DNA of 7,925 bases, from positions 2,241-10,165 of the forward strand of contig JAUMXP010000048.1 of the NCBI GenBank assembly GCA_030529125.1. Direction: 5' to 3'. This DNA comes from Eubacteriales bacterium (lineage in GTDB: Bacteria > Bacillota > Clostridia > Oscillospirales > Acutalibacteraceae). The position numbers were made by a program, and so were the translations under genes. Within the stretch, counting starts at the first letter, position 1. The number at the start of each line of letters is the position of its first letter. Below the pieces are notes generated by a model. It saw only the letters and a program-made list of their open reading frames with translations, searched no databases and had not been told where the DNA came from. Below, one piece after another: positions 1 through 6,913 of the stretch.

Positions 1-632
1 AATGTAACAAGCATCTGTAAATCTCTGTATTTAGTAGTTACCGAAGAAATGATAACACCAAGACCTGTAGACAAAATCATCATCTGGAAAATAACTAAAG
101 GCAAGAACAACATCCAAGGAGTAACTGCCATATCACATCCGCCGATAATTGCATAAATTATCATAGCTATAACCAGCATTGCAAACTGAATACCGAATGA
201 TATCATATGCGACAACGCTGTCGAAATCGGCGATACTAAACGCGGGTAATAAACCTTACCCATAACAGAACTATTAGTTAAGAACGTGCTGGATGTAGCG
301 GTAAGTGTTCCAGAGAAATAAGACCAACAAACACTACCAGAAAGATAGAATAAAAATTCAGGAATATAGTAATCACCTGCAACGTCTTTTGTTGTTAATC
401 CGGCAAGTCCGCCAAACACAAGCGTGTAAACAAATGTTGTAAGAAGTGGCTGAATCAAAGCCCAAGCAGGACCGAGAACCGTCTGCTTATACTTAGAAAC
501 GAAATCTCTCTTTACAAACAAGAAAATTAAATCACGATATGATAATGTTTCCTTAATATGTAAGTCAAACAACCTATGCTTGGCTGTAATTCGTGTTTTA
601 AAACCCGAATTTAAGGTTTTAGTCTCTTTCAT
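1..632 (-). CDS. wzm: ABC-2 polysaccharide exporter permease, Wzm type (3' part beyond window)
   Basis: Membrane permease of a two-part ABC exporter that moves a lipid-linked polysaccharide across the cytoplasmic membrane. The reading frame is open from ATG 632 to the left edge, giving the first 210 residues. A cytosolic N-terminus with YRDLIFLFVKRD (residues 32-43) leads into KYKQTVLGPAWALIQPLL (47-64), a hallmark of the Wzm/TagG permease family. Hydrophobic segments lie at about 57-75, 93-110, 144-164 and 173-198, and a cytosolic TTKYRDLQ (199-206) is also typical of the family. Family length is about 260-280 residues, so roughly 50-70 are missing. The nearest Shine-Dalgarno-like AAGGA (651-647) sits about 14 bases upstream, which is long. 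A five-codon frame starting at ATG 646 overlaps the start as ATGA, but it has no spacing from that AAGGA and is probably not translated. A partner ATPase (Wzt/TagH type) is expected beyond the left edge. Confidence 0.9.
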   Translation of the reverse strand, partial: MKETKTLNSGFKTRITAKHRLFDLHIKETLSYRDLIFLFVKRDFVSKYKQTVLGPAWALIQPLLTTFVYTLVFGGLAGLTTKDVAGDYYIPEFLFYLSGSVCWSYFSGTLTATSSTFLTNSSVMGKVYYPRLVSPISTALSHMISFGIQFAMLVIAMIIYAIIGGCDMAVTPWMLFLPLVIFQMMILSTGLGVIISSVTTKYRDLQMLVT

Positions 633-701
633 AATAATATTGCCATTCCTTTCAAAATAATAAAAAGCTATTGGTTAGTATTAAAAATCTATTTTACTTT
701 T

Positions 702-1772
702 TTATTTCTTTCTAAAAATACGTTTTGGTGTATTACGTAGATACTCTTTTACGACTTTGCCCTCAGGGCGCCACACCTTAATACCTAACTCGCTTTCAAC
801 AGCTCGCTTCATAAATTTCTCATGGGTCTCACCTGCAACGCATCTGGATCTTCTGCATGCTTTGTCTATAGGCTGGTCAATTATGTGACACAGAAAACTC
901 TCTAACTCTGCATATTTTTGTTGCAGATAAGTCGGATTATTGAATATCGGTTGTCTTAACATATCAAAATACAGCTCATCATTACTTGCGATTTCCAGAA
1001 TTTTATCAATCGCACTATCAAAATCAGGATAATCACTGATATCAATAAACGCTTTTTCGTTGAATATATCTTTAATATTAGAACTACCATAATAAATCGG
1101 AACTGTATCAGCACAAAAAGCTTTTACAATCTTATCCGAGACAAAGCCTTCTTCTTTTGCGTCTTCAAAACAAAGCGAGAACTTGCATTTTCTTAAGAAA
1201 GCTTCTTTTGATCCGTCAAGCCAATCAACCGTTTCACCGTTTGGCATATTGTTCAGATACGAACCTACCGATTCAACTCGTTTACGGGCATTAAGCGCTT
1301 TGAAAAAATCACCTCGGATATTATGCTCTGAATCATGGCTGGCAATGAAAGATGCAAAATACTCTTTAGTATTCAGAAACTCCTTAGAATAATCTCTGCC
1401 TTTATCCTGCAACTCCCTAAAAAACGTCCTGCGATTTGTGAATGCTTCTATTCCACACGGGAAATATAAGTTTCGATCAATATAGTCAATCGGATACTGA
1501 CACACAGAGTAATCTACAAGGTTATAATCAGGAATGAGATTTTCACCATTAATAAGGATACGAATTTTAGAGGAATCCAATATGTACTTGTCATATAACC
1601 CCTGATTAAAATACCCCTTATACAACACTCCGCAAAAAAGATAATCTGGGTCATCACAGATTTCTACATCATAATGTTTTTTGAGTATATCTAATATGCT
1701 ATTGTCATTCGGATTGAAGTCATTTCTGATACTTCAACCCGTAAAATTAATTTTTATAGACTTTCGACTCAT
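702..1772 (-). pseudogene. GT10 (alpha-1,3/4-fucosyltransferase-like) gene interrupted by a nonsense codon
   Basis: Second copy of the neighbouring GT10 gene, 356 codons plus stop if read through. It starts at ATG 1772 behind a strong GAGGAAGG (1790-1783). Residues 1-12 (MSRKSIKINFTG) align with MNKKTIKINYSG of the intact copy. Codon 13 is TGA (1736-1734) where the intact copy has Leu. From codon 14 the alignment continues in the same frame to TAA at 704-702, so this is a substitution (for example TTA to TGA) and not a frameshift. The GT10 core is present: GEN (76-78), NIRGDFF, and FSLCFED...PIYYGSSN. One conserved motif is altered: TEK of the intact copy reads SDK here (Asp codon at 1136-1134). 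About 78 of 100 core residues match the intact copy by hand count. A shorter product from GTG 1628 is conceivable but would lack 48 residues of the N-terminal domain and has no good ribosome binding site. Probably inactive unless TGA is read through or is an assembly error. Confidence 0.85.
1734..1736 (-). other. In-frame TGA at codon 13 of the second GT10 copy
   Basis: The codons read GGT TGA AGT, where the intact paralogue reads GGA CTT AGT. The frame matches the paralogue on both sides, so a single base change from a Leu codon such as TTA explains it. There is no homopolymer or short tandem repeat at the site, which argues against slip-strand phase variation and against a typical indel sequencing error. 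Confidence 0.9.
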
Positions 1773-1773
1773 T

Positions 1774-1790
1774 AGGATATATCCTTCCTC
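1774..1790 (-). promoter_or_regulatory. Shine-Dalgarno site overlapped by a 12-base perfect palindrome
   Basis: The strong ribosome binding site of the broken GT10 gene, GAGGAAGG, fixes the ATG at 1772 with a spacer of about 10 bases. Its 3' half forms part of the perfect palindrome AGGATATATCCT (1774-1785). In RNA this could form only a 4-bp stem with a TATA loop, so any sequestering would be weak. An operator role is possible but nothing else supports it. Confidence 0.5.
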
Positions 1791-1814
1791 ACGAAAAAAT
1801 TATCATAATACTAT

Positions 1815-2933
1815 TTACTTCTTTACCTTTTGTTTAAGTTTCTCATATCGCTTTTTACCAAGAATTCTCATTGTGATATGATTTGGCAAATGTCTGAAGT
1901 AATTTCTGACAACTTCTTTTTCAGGTCGCCAGATTTTACCTTCTTTTTCCCTGATGATGTGCTTAGCTAAAAATTTTTCATGATAATCTGCTGTTAAATA
2001 TCTGCCTCTACGATAGGCTTTTTCTAAAGGCTGGTCAAAAATATGACACAAGAACTGTTCAACCTCAGCATACTTCTCTTCGGGATACTTAGGATTATTA
2101 AATATAGGCTGTCTGAGCATTTCAAGATACAGCTCGTCATTGTTTTCGATTTCTAATATCTTGTCAATTGCCTCATCAAAGCTATCATAATCCCCTACAT
2201 TAATAAAAGCCTTTGGATTGAAAATATCTGTGATATTTGAGCTGCCATAATATATAGGTATAGTGTCAGCTTGAAATGCTTCAATAATTTTCTCAGTAAT
2301 AAAGCCCTCATGTTTTGTGCTTTCAAAACACAAAGAAAATCTACATTGTTTAAGAAATTTTTCTTTTGAACCGCCAAGCCAACTAACCGTTTCACCATTA
2401 GGCATATTGTTCAAATATGTACCAATTGATTCCACGCGTTTCCTTGCATCAAGAGCTTTGAAAAAATCGCCACGTATATTAAATTCAGACTCATGACTTG
2501 CGATAAATGACGCAAAATACGGCTTTTCACCCAATATAGAGTCAGGATAATTACGTTCTTTATCCTGTAAATCACGAAAAAAAGGTCTTCCGTGTATGAA
2601 CGCTTCAACTCCACAAGGAAAATAGCAGTTTCTATCCAGAAAATTAACCTGATACTGACATATAGAATAATCGACCAAGTTGTAGTCAGGCACAAAATTC
2701 TCGCCCTCAATCAGAATACGGACACAAGGATGCTCAAGTATGTATTCATTGTAATGACCAAGACAAAAAGATCCATGGTCATACAATACACCGCACAAAA
2801 GATAATCTGGCTCTTCGCAAATTTCAACATTGTAATGCTTCTTAAGCATATTCAATATATAATTATTCTGTGGATCAAATTCACCTCTGGTACTAAGTCC
2901 AGAGTAGTTGATTTTTATAGTTTTTTTATTCAT
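1815..2933 (-). CDS. GT10 family fucosyltransferase (alpha-1,3/4-fucosyltransferase-like), intact
   Basis: Cytosolic glycosyltransferase of family GT10, which transfers fucose from GDP-fucose onto a glycan; 372 residues. The acceptor half runs to about residue 135 and contains IRILIEGENFVPDYN-type sequence (71-85), the region holding the proposed catalytic base in Helicobacter pylori FucT. The donor half has NIRGDFFKAL (152-161), whose Arg matches the GDP-contacting Arg, and the diagnostic stretch at 199-230: FSLCFE, GFITEKI with Glu214 and Lys215, then IPIYYGSS. The C-terminus (about 350-372) is rich in Lys and Arg, as in other bacterial GT10 enzymes with membrane-associating tails. ATG 2933 is chosen over the TTG at 2936 because AGGTG (2944-2940) then has a 6-base spacer and because it aligns with the start of the neighbouring copy. 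The gene sits 42 bases after the upstream glycosyltransferase. Exact acceptor and linkage cannot be read from sequence, and a related 6-deoxy-hexose donor is possible. Confidence 0.9.
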   Translation of the reverse strand: MNKKTIKINYSGLSTRGEFDPQNNYILNMLKKHYNVEICEEPDYLLCGVLYDHGSFCLGHYNEYILEHPCVRILIEGENFVPDYNLVDYSICQYQVNFLDRNCYFPCGVEAFIHGRPFFRDLQDKERNYPDSILGEKPYFASFIASHESEFNIRGDFFKALDARKRVESIGTYLNNMPNGETVSWLGGSKEKFLKQCRFSLCFESTKHEGFITEKIIEAFQADTIPIYYGSSNITDIFNPKAFINVGDYDSFDEAIDKILEIENNDELYLEMLRQPIFNNPKYPEEKYAEVEQFLCHIFDQPLEKAYRRGRYLTADYHEKFLAKHIIREKEGKIWRPEKEVVRNYFRHLPNHITMRILGKKRYEKLKQKVKK

Positions 2934-2939
2934 CAATTA

Positions 2940-2944
2940 CACCT
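2940..2944 (-). promoter_or_regulatory. Ribosome binding site deciding the GT10 start
   Basis: AGGTG stands 6 bases before ATG 2933 but only 3 before the TTG at 2936. This favours the ATG and removes the extra N-terminal residue of the longer reading. Confidence 0.6.
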
Positions 2945-2975
2945 GATTTTATCTATAAATACTGATTGTTTTCTA

Positions 2976-4049
2976 TCAAGCGGATTTCTTAATTACTGCC
3001 GACAACAATCGGTTTATTACTATATCAAAATACAATCTGCCTTTGTTTAACTTACTGAGATAACGTGTAATTATCATTCTCTTGGACAGATAGTACTTCA
3101 CCACTGAAAAACGAGACGCTTTTAACTGTGGCTTTATGTAAGAACTATAAAACACTGCATTCTCATCTTTAAAAAACTGTTTGTTTTTAACTGTTTTCAG
3201 CAGCTTAGCCCATTCTTTAAATTCTCGCATTTTTCTTGCGCTATACATATCTACAACCTGATTTCTGATTATATGGTGGTGAATCTCGCTAAACTGCTCT
3301 TTTGACAAAACCTTTTCCATCATAGGTTTTAAATAGAAAGAAAGTTCGTTTACCTCATTAATCTTATATACTTTCTTGCTTTTGTTCATCATAGAATCCT
3401 GACGAACATCATAATAACAATACAAATATTCATTCAAGAAAACTACACGGGACGCATATAGCAGGTATTCTAGCGTAAAACCTAAGTCTTCTGCAAAATT
3501 ACCGCATGTCCCGCAGAAGAGAATTCTATTATTCTCAATAATATCTCTCTTAAAAATTGAACGGCATGCCTGCCAACCTTTTGTCTGCCATGTTACGACT
3601 TTATACATTAAATCGTAACGTTTTTCATCTATCAGATCAAAAGTCTCAGTCAGTGTATCAAACTGCTCAAGCTTGTCTTCATCTGAGATTCTCTGTAACA
3701 AATAGCTTACAACTTCAGCATCTGTTTTCTTTGCTATTTCATAAGTGTGTTCAAGCAAACAATCTTTGTAGAAATCGTCACCATCGCAAAATGCCACATA
3801 CTCACCACGTGCAACAGCTAAGCCTTTATTTCTAGCTAGCGATACTCCTTGGTTTTCGCTGTGGATAACAACAACTCTGCTGTCTTTTTTTGCGTATTCG
3901 TCACAAATTTGTCCACAACTGTCTGTAGAACCATCATCAACAAGTATAAGCTCAAAATCTTCAAATGTCTGTTTGAGGATAGAATCCACACATCTGTGTA
4001 TATATTGTTCACCATTATAAATAGGAACTATTACTGAAAAAATCGGCAT
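2976..4049 (-). CDS. Family 2 glycosyltransferase (GT-A)
   Basis: Transfers a sugar from a nucleotide-sugar donor to the growing lipid-linked glycan at the inner face of the membrane; 357 residues. The N-terminal GT-A domain has FSVIVPIYNGEQYI (4-17), the nucleotide-binding VDDGSTD (37-43), GVSLARNKGL (68-77) and the metal-binding DGDD (89-92, the DXD equivalent). The C-terminal third is helical and ends in a hydrophobic, basic tail (about 322-357) that could lie on the membrane. The start at ATG 4049 follows GGAG (4058-4055) with a 5-base spacer, 15 bases after the preceding stop. The gene ends with tandem in-frame stops, TGA then TAG. Donor and acceptor are not predictable from sequence. 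It is clearly related to its upstream neighbour in the catalytic domain but diverges strongly after about residue 95. Confidence 0.92.
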   Translation of the reverse strand: MPIFSVIVPIYNGEQYIHRCVDSILKQTFEDFELILVDDGSTDSCGQICDEYAKKDSRVVVIHSENQGVSLARNKGLAVARGEYVAFCDGDDFYKDCLLEHTYEIAKKTDAEVVSYLLQRISDEDKLEQFDTLTETFDLIDEKRYDLMYKVVTWQTKGWQACRSIFKRDIIENNRILFCGTCGNFAEDLGFTLEYLLYASRVVFLNEYLYCYYDVRQDSMMNKSKKVYKINEVNELSFYLKPMMEKVLSKEQFSEIHHHIIRNQVVDMYSARKMREFKEWAKLLKTVKNKQFFKDENAVFYSSYIKPQLKASRFSVVKYYLSKRMIITRYLSKLNKGRLYFDIVINRLLSAVIKKSA

Positions 4050-4064
4050 ATTAACTCCAAAAAA

Positions 4065-5084
4065 TCAATGTTTAATCTTACTGATTGTAGAAATCAGTTT
4101 AATACTGAAATATAGTGTTTTATATCGTTTCTTGATAAAAAGGTTGTAAAAACGCTGGTATGGTTTGCTTGGGAGTTTTCTCTCGCTATCCGAATAAATC
4201 GGCTTAGCTTCTTCGTCTTTCATTACATCATTTGCAAACTCTATAAAATCTTTTAGCTTTTTGTTTTTTGAATTAGCACAAGATACTAAGCTATCTACTA
4301 TCCTATTTGCAAACTTATCTTTCACTTTAGCTGTTTCTTCAGGCGTAAAATTCCACTTTGAAAGATAGTACAACTCTCTTTCAAATATCGTGCGATACGA
4401 ATAATATCTCGAATATGTTTCAGTATGTGTGATACTTGATGTTACTACTCTATATAGGTAATATGATCTGTCTAAATACTCGATTCTTTCTGCAACATCA
4501 AATATCGGAAGCAAACAAAACAAATCATCTCCCATTCTGACGTGCATAAAACCTGAATAATCTACATTAATATCAATAATCTCTCTTCTTATACATTTTG
4601 TTACAAGCTCATTCATATTGCGACCGAGCAACATTTTTTCAAAAATAATGTGCTTATCATCTTTTTGAATAATTGATTTATCAGGAAGATCCAAAGAGCA
4701 AACAACTTTCTTAGAATCATCAAGGAATTCATAGTTAGATATAATTACATCCGGTTGATTCTTGTTTATCTCCTCACTCAAGTCAGATAAATAATCAGGC
4801 TTATAAATATCGTCTGAATCTATCCAAACAATATATTCACCTTTAGCTTCCTGCAAAAGACGTCTGCGGGTCAATACAACTCCAGTCTTTTCCTTATGTT
4901 TCACTCTGATGTTATCAGAATAATCCTTTGCATACTTATCTGCTATTTCAGAGCTTCTATCTGTAGACCCGTCATCAACTATAACTATCTCAAAATCTTT
5001 GTAAGTCTGAGCCAGCACTGAATCTATACACTCACCTATGTATTTTTCTGCATTATACAACGGTATGAGAACACTAAATAACAT
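4065..5084 (-). CDS. Family 2 glycosyltransferase (GT-A)
   Basis: Second GT2 enzyme of the cluster, 339 residues. Visible motifs are FSVLIPLYNAEKYIGECIDS (3-22), VDDGSTD (36-42) for nucleotide binding, GVVLTRRRLL (68-77) and the metal-binding DSDD (89-92) with a nearby Pro-Asp-Tyr (96-98). The third block has TRRR where its downstream neighbour has ARNK, so donor or acceptor preference probably differs. There is no transmembrane segment in the catalytic part; the last 35 residues (NLFIKKRYKTLYF and on) form a basic amphipathic tail ending in KIKH. The start at ATG 5084 is supported by GAGGAAG (5096-5090), which overlaps the 18-base gap after the preceding stop, so translation may be coupled. 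Likely builds the repeat unit together with the adjacent transferases; the sugar is unknown. Confidence 0.92.
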   Translation of the reverse strand: MLFSVLIPLYNAEKYIGECIDSVLAQTYKDFEIVIVDDGSTDRSSEIADKYAKDYSDNIRVKHKEKTGVVLTRRRLLQEAKGEYIVWIDSDDIYKPDYLSDLSEEINKNQPDVIISNYEFLDDSKKVVCSLDLPDKSIIQKDDKHIIFEKMLLGRNMNELVTKCIRREIIDINVDYSGFMHVRMGDDLFCLLPIFDVAERIEYLDRSYYLYRVVTSSITHTETYSRYYSYRTIFERELYYLSKWNFTPEETAKVKDKFANRIVDSLVSCANSKNKKLKDFIEFANDVMKDEEAKPIYSDSERKLPSKPYQRFYNLFIKKRYKTLYFSIKLISTISKIKH

Positions 5085-5102
5085 AACTACTTCCTCAATT
5101 AA

Positions 5103-6275
5103 TTATTTTCTACGAAATACTTTTTTGATTCTATAAACAATTAGTCGCAAAGTATGTGAAAACAAATCCTTAATACGCATTTTGTTTGTCACAGATGTAA
5201 AATCTACATAACTATAATATCTGAGCTCTGTCTCAGACCTAAATACAGGTGAGTTTTTCTCCTCTGCGCTTAAATCGTACTTAACAAAATAATTACCACT
5301 GACTTTGGATAGTATATTCTCCTCGTGAGGTCTTAAAGACAAGCCGTATGTATCAACGATCTTATAGTTTAAACACCTAGGAGTAATTATATATCTGTAT
5401 GAACCGAAGTCTTTTTTCTGTCCGTACAGATCTATACAGGTATCATCCATATCAGCGAAAATTCGTTCAAGATGAGCATCGTATTTTACTGCATTTTCAT
5501 CTTCAAAATCAGCAAAATTATATTGCCTTTGTGGTGTTTCTAGTAATGGCACCTGAAAATCATTGTTGGTAACCTTTATATGCTCACCCTGCTCGCTTGC
5601 ACATGTTGTTAAAGAACGATATGGATATACAGTAAACTTGTTATTGTCTACACAATACTTAATATGATACTTTTTCCATGACTTGCTATCCCACTCACAA
5701 ACATCTTTTGGAACTCTTGGTGAATAGGAAAACGGTTCACAGTTATTCTCGTACCATTTTCTAAAATTTTGCCAATCGTTTTTCATCCATACCTGTCCCC
5801 ATGATTCTGCTATCTGGACAAAATATGTATCAAAACAAGTTATAGCCGGGTTAAATGGCTTCCATGCAGTTTCATTCCACCCTTTTGAATACAGTGATAT
5901 AGCTGCAATATTATCATCGTCTTTATAATTTTCTACAGCCCTATATGTGTAAGAATACATAGCTTGCGACACTATGAGATCATCCTCAAGTACGATTAAT
6001 GCATCATAGTCTTCAACCAAATCACCACAAGTAAGTACATGTTTTTTAAGTCCTAGGTTAGAGGCGTGCTTTATAACCTTCTTTTCCCCGAAATCCCATC
6101 TAAACGCATCAGCTACTTTATAAACACTGTCATCGCCACTATAATCTATACTTATAATTAACGGAACATTATGACCTTCATAATCAACCTTTTTAAGTGA
6201 ATTTAAAAGTCTTGTCAAACTATCTGGTCGATTATATGCAATTGTAACAATTGCTATATTAAGCTTCTGATCCAT
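5103..6275 (-). CDS. GT-A glycosyltransferase, GNT-I/GT2-like
   Basis: Putative sugar transferase of 390 residues with a GT-A fold. The first strand carries IAIVTIAYNRPDSLTRLLNSL (7-27). The metal-binding acidic motif is VLEDDLIVS (95-103), the EDD form seen in N-acetylglucosaminyltransferase I-like proteins and unlike the DxDD of the two neighbouring GT2 enzymes. A later aromatic block with SWGQVWMKNDW (about 158-168) also recalls GNT-I-like domains. The C-terminal 100 residues are unassigned and end in a basic helix (RLIVYRIKKVFRRK). The start at ATG 6275 is well supported by AGGAG (6288-6284) with an 8-base spacer. It lies 31 bases after the acetyltransferase. Family placement from motifs is moderate, and the sugar transferred is unknown. 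Confidence 0.82.
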   Translation of the reverse strand: MDQKLNIAIVTIAYNRPDSLTRLLNSLKKVDYEGHNVPLIISIDYSGDDSVYKVADAFRWDFGEKKVIKHASNLGLKKHVLTCGDLVEDYDALIVLEDDLIVSQAMYSYTYRAVENYKDDDNIAAISLYSKGWNETAWKPFNPAITCFDTYFVQIAESWGQVWMKNDWQNFRKWYENNCEPFSYSPRVPKDVCEWDSKSWKKYHIKYCVDNNKFTVYPYRSLTTCASEQGEHIKVTNNDFQVPLLETPQRQYNFADFEDENAVKYDAHLERIFADMDDTCIDLYGQKKDFGSYRYIITPRCLNYKIVDTYGLSLRPHEENILSKVSGNYFVKYDLSAEEKNSPVFRSETELRYYSYVDFTSVTNKMRIKDLFSHTLRLIVYRIKKVFRRK

Positions 6276-6306
6276 TTGATTCTCTCCTCAAAACTAAGAC
6301 TCAGGA

Positions 6307-6855
6307 CTATTTTCTCTTAATAATAGTGCTTTCTCGTTTCTGATAAAAAACTGAATTATCAGGAACATCTTTTGTTACAACGCTACCCGCAGCAATTGTA
6401 CAATTCTCACCTATAGTAACACCTTTAAGAATAACCGAATTAGCAGCGATCCAAGTACCGTTTTTTATTACTATAGGTGCTGTAATATACTTATCCGGGT
6501 CTTCATGACTATGGTCATGGTCATAAATACAAACACCGGGAGCAATGATAACATTATCACCTATCCAAATCTTTTCTCTTGCAACAATACAGGTGTTACG
6601 ATTAATACCTACACCGTTTCCTATATGAAGCACAGCATCTTGTCTTACTCCCAACAGTACTCCTCTCTGAGTCGAAAAATTCTTGCCTAATTCCAGCCTG
6701 CCGTTACCACGAATAGAAATCTCTGTCTTAGGTGACAAAAATATCTTCTTACCAGAAGTTACTATTTTGCCTCCCTTAATTCTCTCTTTAGTAATTCTTA
6801 GCAAACTATATATAACGTTCATAAGTCTCTTGAATTTCGAACAAGCTTTCCTCAT
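6307..6855 (-). CDS. Hexapeptide-repeat (left-handed beta-helix) O-acetyltransferase
   Basis: Acetyl-CoA-dependent acetyltransferase of the NodL/WbbJ-like superfamily, 182 residues, probably acetylating a sugar of the polysaccharide. A short basic N-terminal region (1-30) is followed by hexapeptide coils. The best are IGNGVGI (78-84), IGDNVIIAPGVCI (98-110) and WIAANSVILKGVTIGENCTIAAGSVVTKDVP (135-165). The loop YDHDHSH (111-117) contains the expected catalytic histidine, with His113, His115 or His117 as candidates. The tail is short and basic (IIKRK). The start at ATG 6855 is fixed by an in-frame TGA just upstream; an AAAGGA site lies about 12 bases before it. It follows the dehydrogenase by 58 bases, the second-largest gap in the cluster, without a clear promoter or terminator. 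An N-acetylating role on an amino sugar cannot be excluded. Confidence 0.87.
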   Translation of the reverse strand: MRKACSKFKRLMNVIYSLLRITKERIKGGKIVTSGKKIFLSPKTEISIRGNGRLELGKNFSTQRGVLLGVRQDAVLHIGNGVGINRNTCIVAREKIWIGDNVIIAPGVCIYDHDHSHEDPDKYITAPIVIKNGTWIAANSVILKGVTIGENCTIAAGSVVTKDVPDNSVFYQKRESTIIKRK

Positions 6856-6913
6856 AGTAAACTGTTTTCCTTTCAGTATAAATCACCATATATAATATTA
6901 ATAATAGGACAAA

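Noticed and set aside
629..646. Five-codon upstream frame overlapping the exporter start as ATGA
   Set aside because: Its ATG touches the only Shine-Dalgarno-like sequence with no spacer, so initiation there is unlikely.
633..701. Terminator between the broken GT10 gene and the exporter permease
   Set aside because: The 69-base gap is AT-rich with runs of A and T but shows no GC-rich stem followed by a T tract.
702..1628. Taking the second GT10 gene as a normal 308-residue CDS starting at GTG 1628
   Set aside because: Homology to the neighbour continues upstream in the same frame through the TGA to ATG 1772 with a strong ribosome binding site. The GTG is an internal Val in the conserved CGVLY and lacks a good ribosome binding site.
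1734..1736. Selenocysteine or reassigned TGA
   Set aside because: The paralogue has Leu here, three intact genes end in TGA, and I saw no convincing selenocysteine-insertion hairpin downstream.
1773..2975. Equal 42-base gaps before both GT10 genes as a sign of a duplicated upstream region
   Set aside because: The two gaps show no sequence similarity, so the equal length is probably coincidence.
2592..3050. Plus-strand open frame of 152 codons
   Set aside because: It lies antisense to the intact GT10 gene and the end of a GT2 gene. It has biased hydrophobic composition, no recognisable domain and no need for a gene there; it is a shadow frame.
6856..6913. Internal promoter between ugd and the acetyltransferase
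   Set aside because: TATTAT and TATACT-like -10 boxes occur, but no -35 box at suitable spacing; AT-rich DNA gives these by chance.
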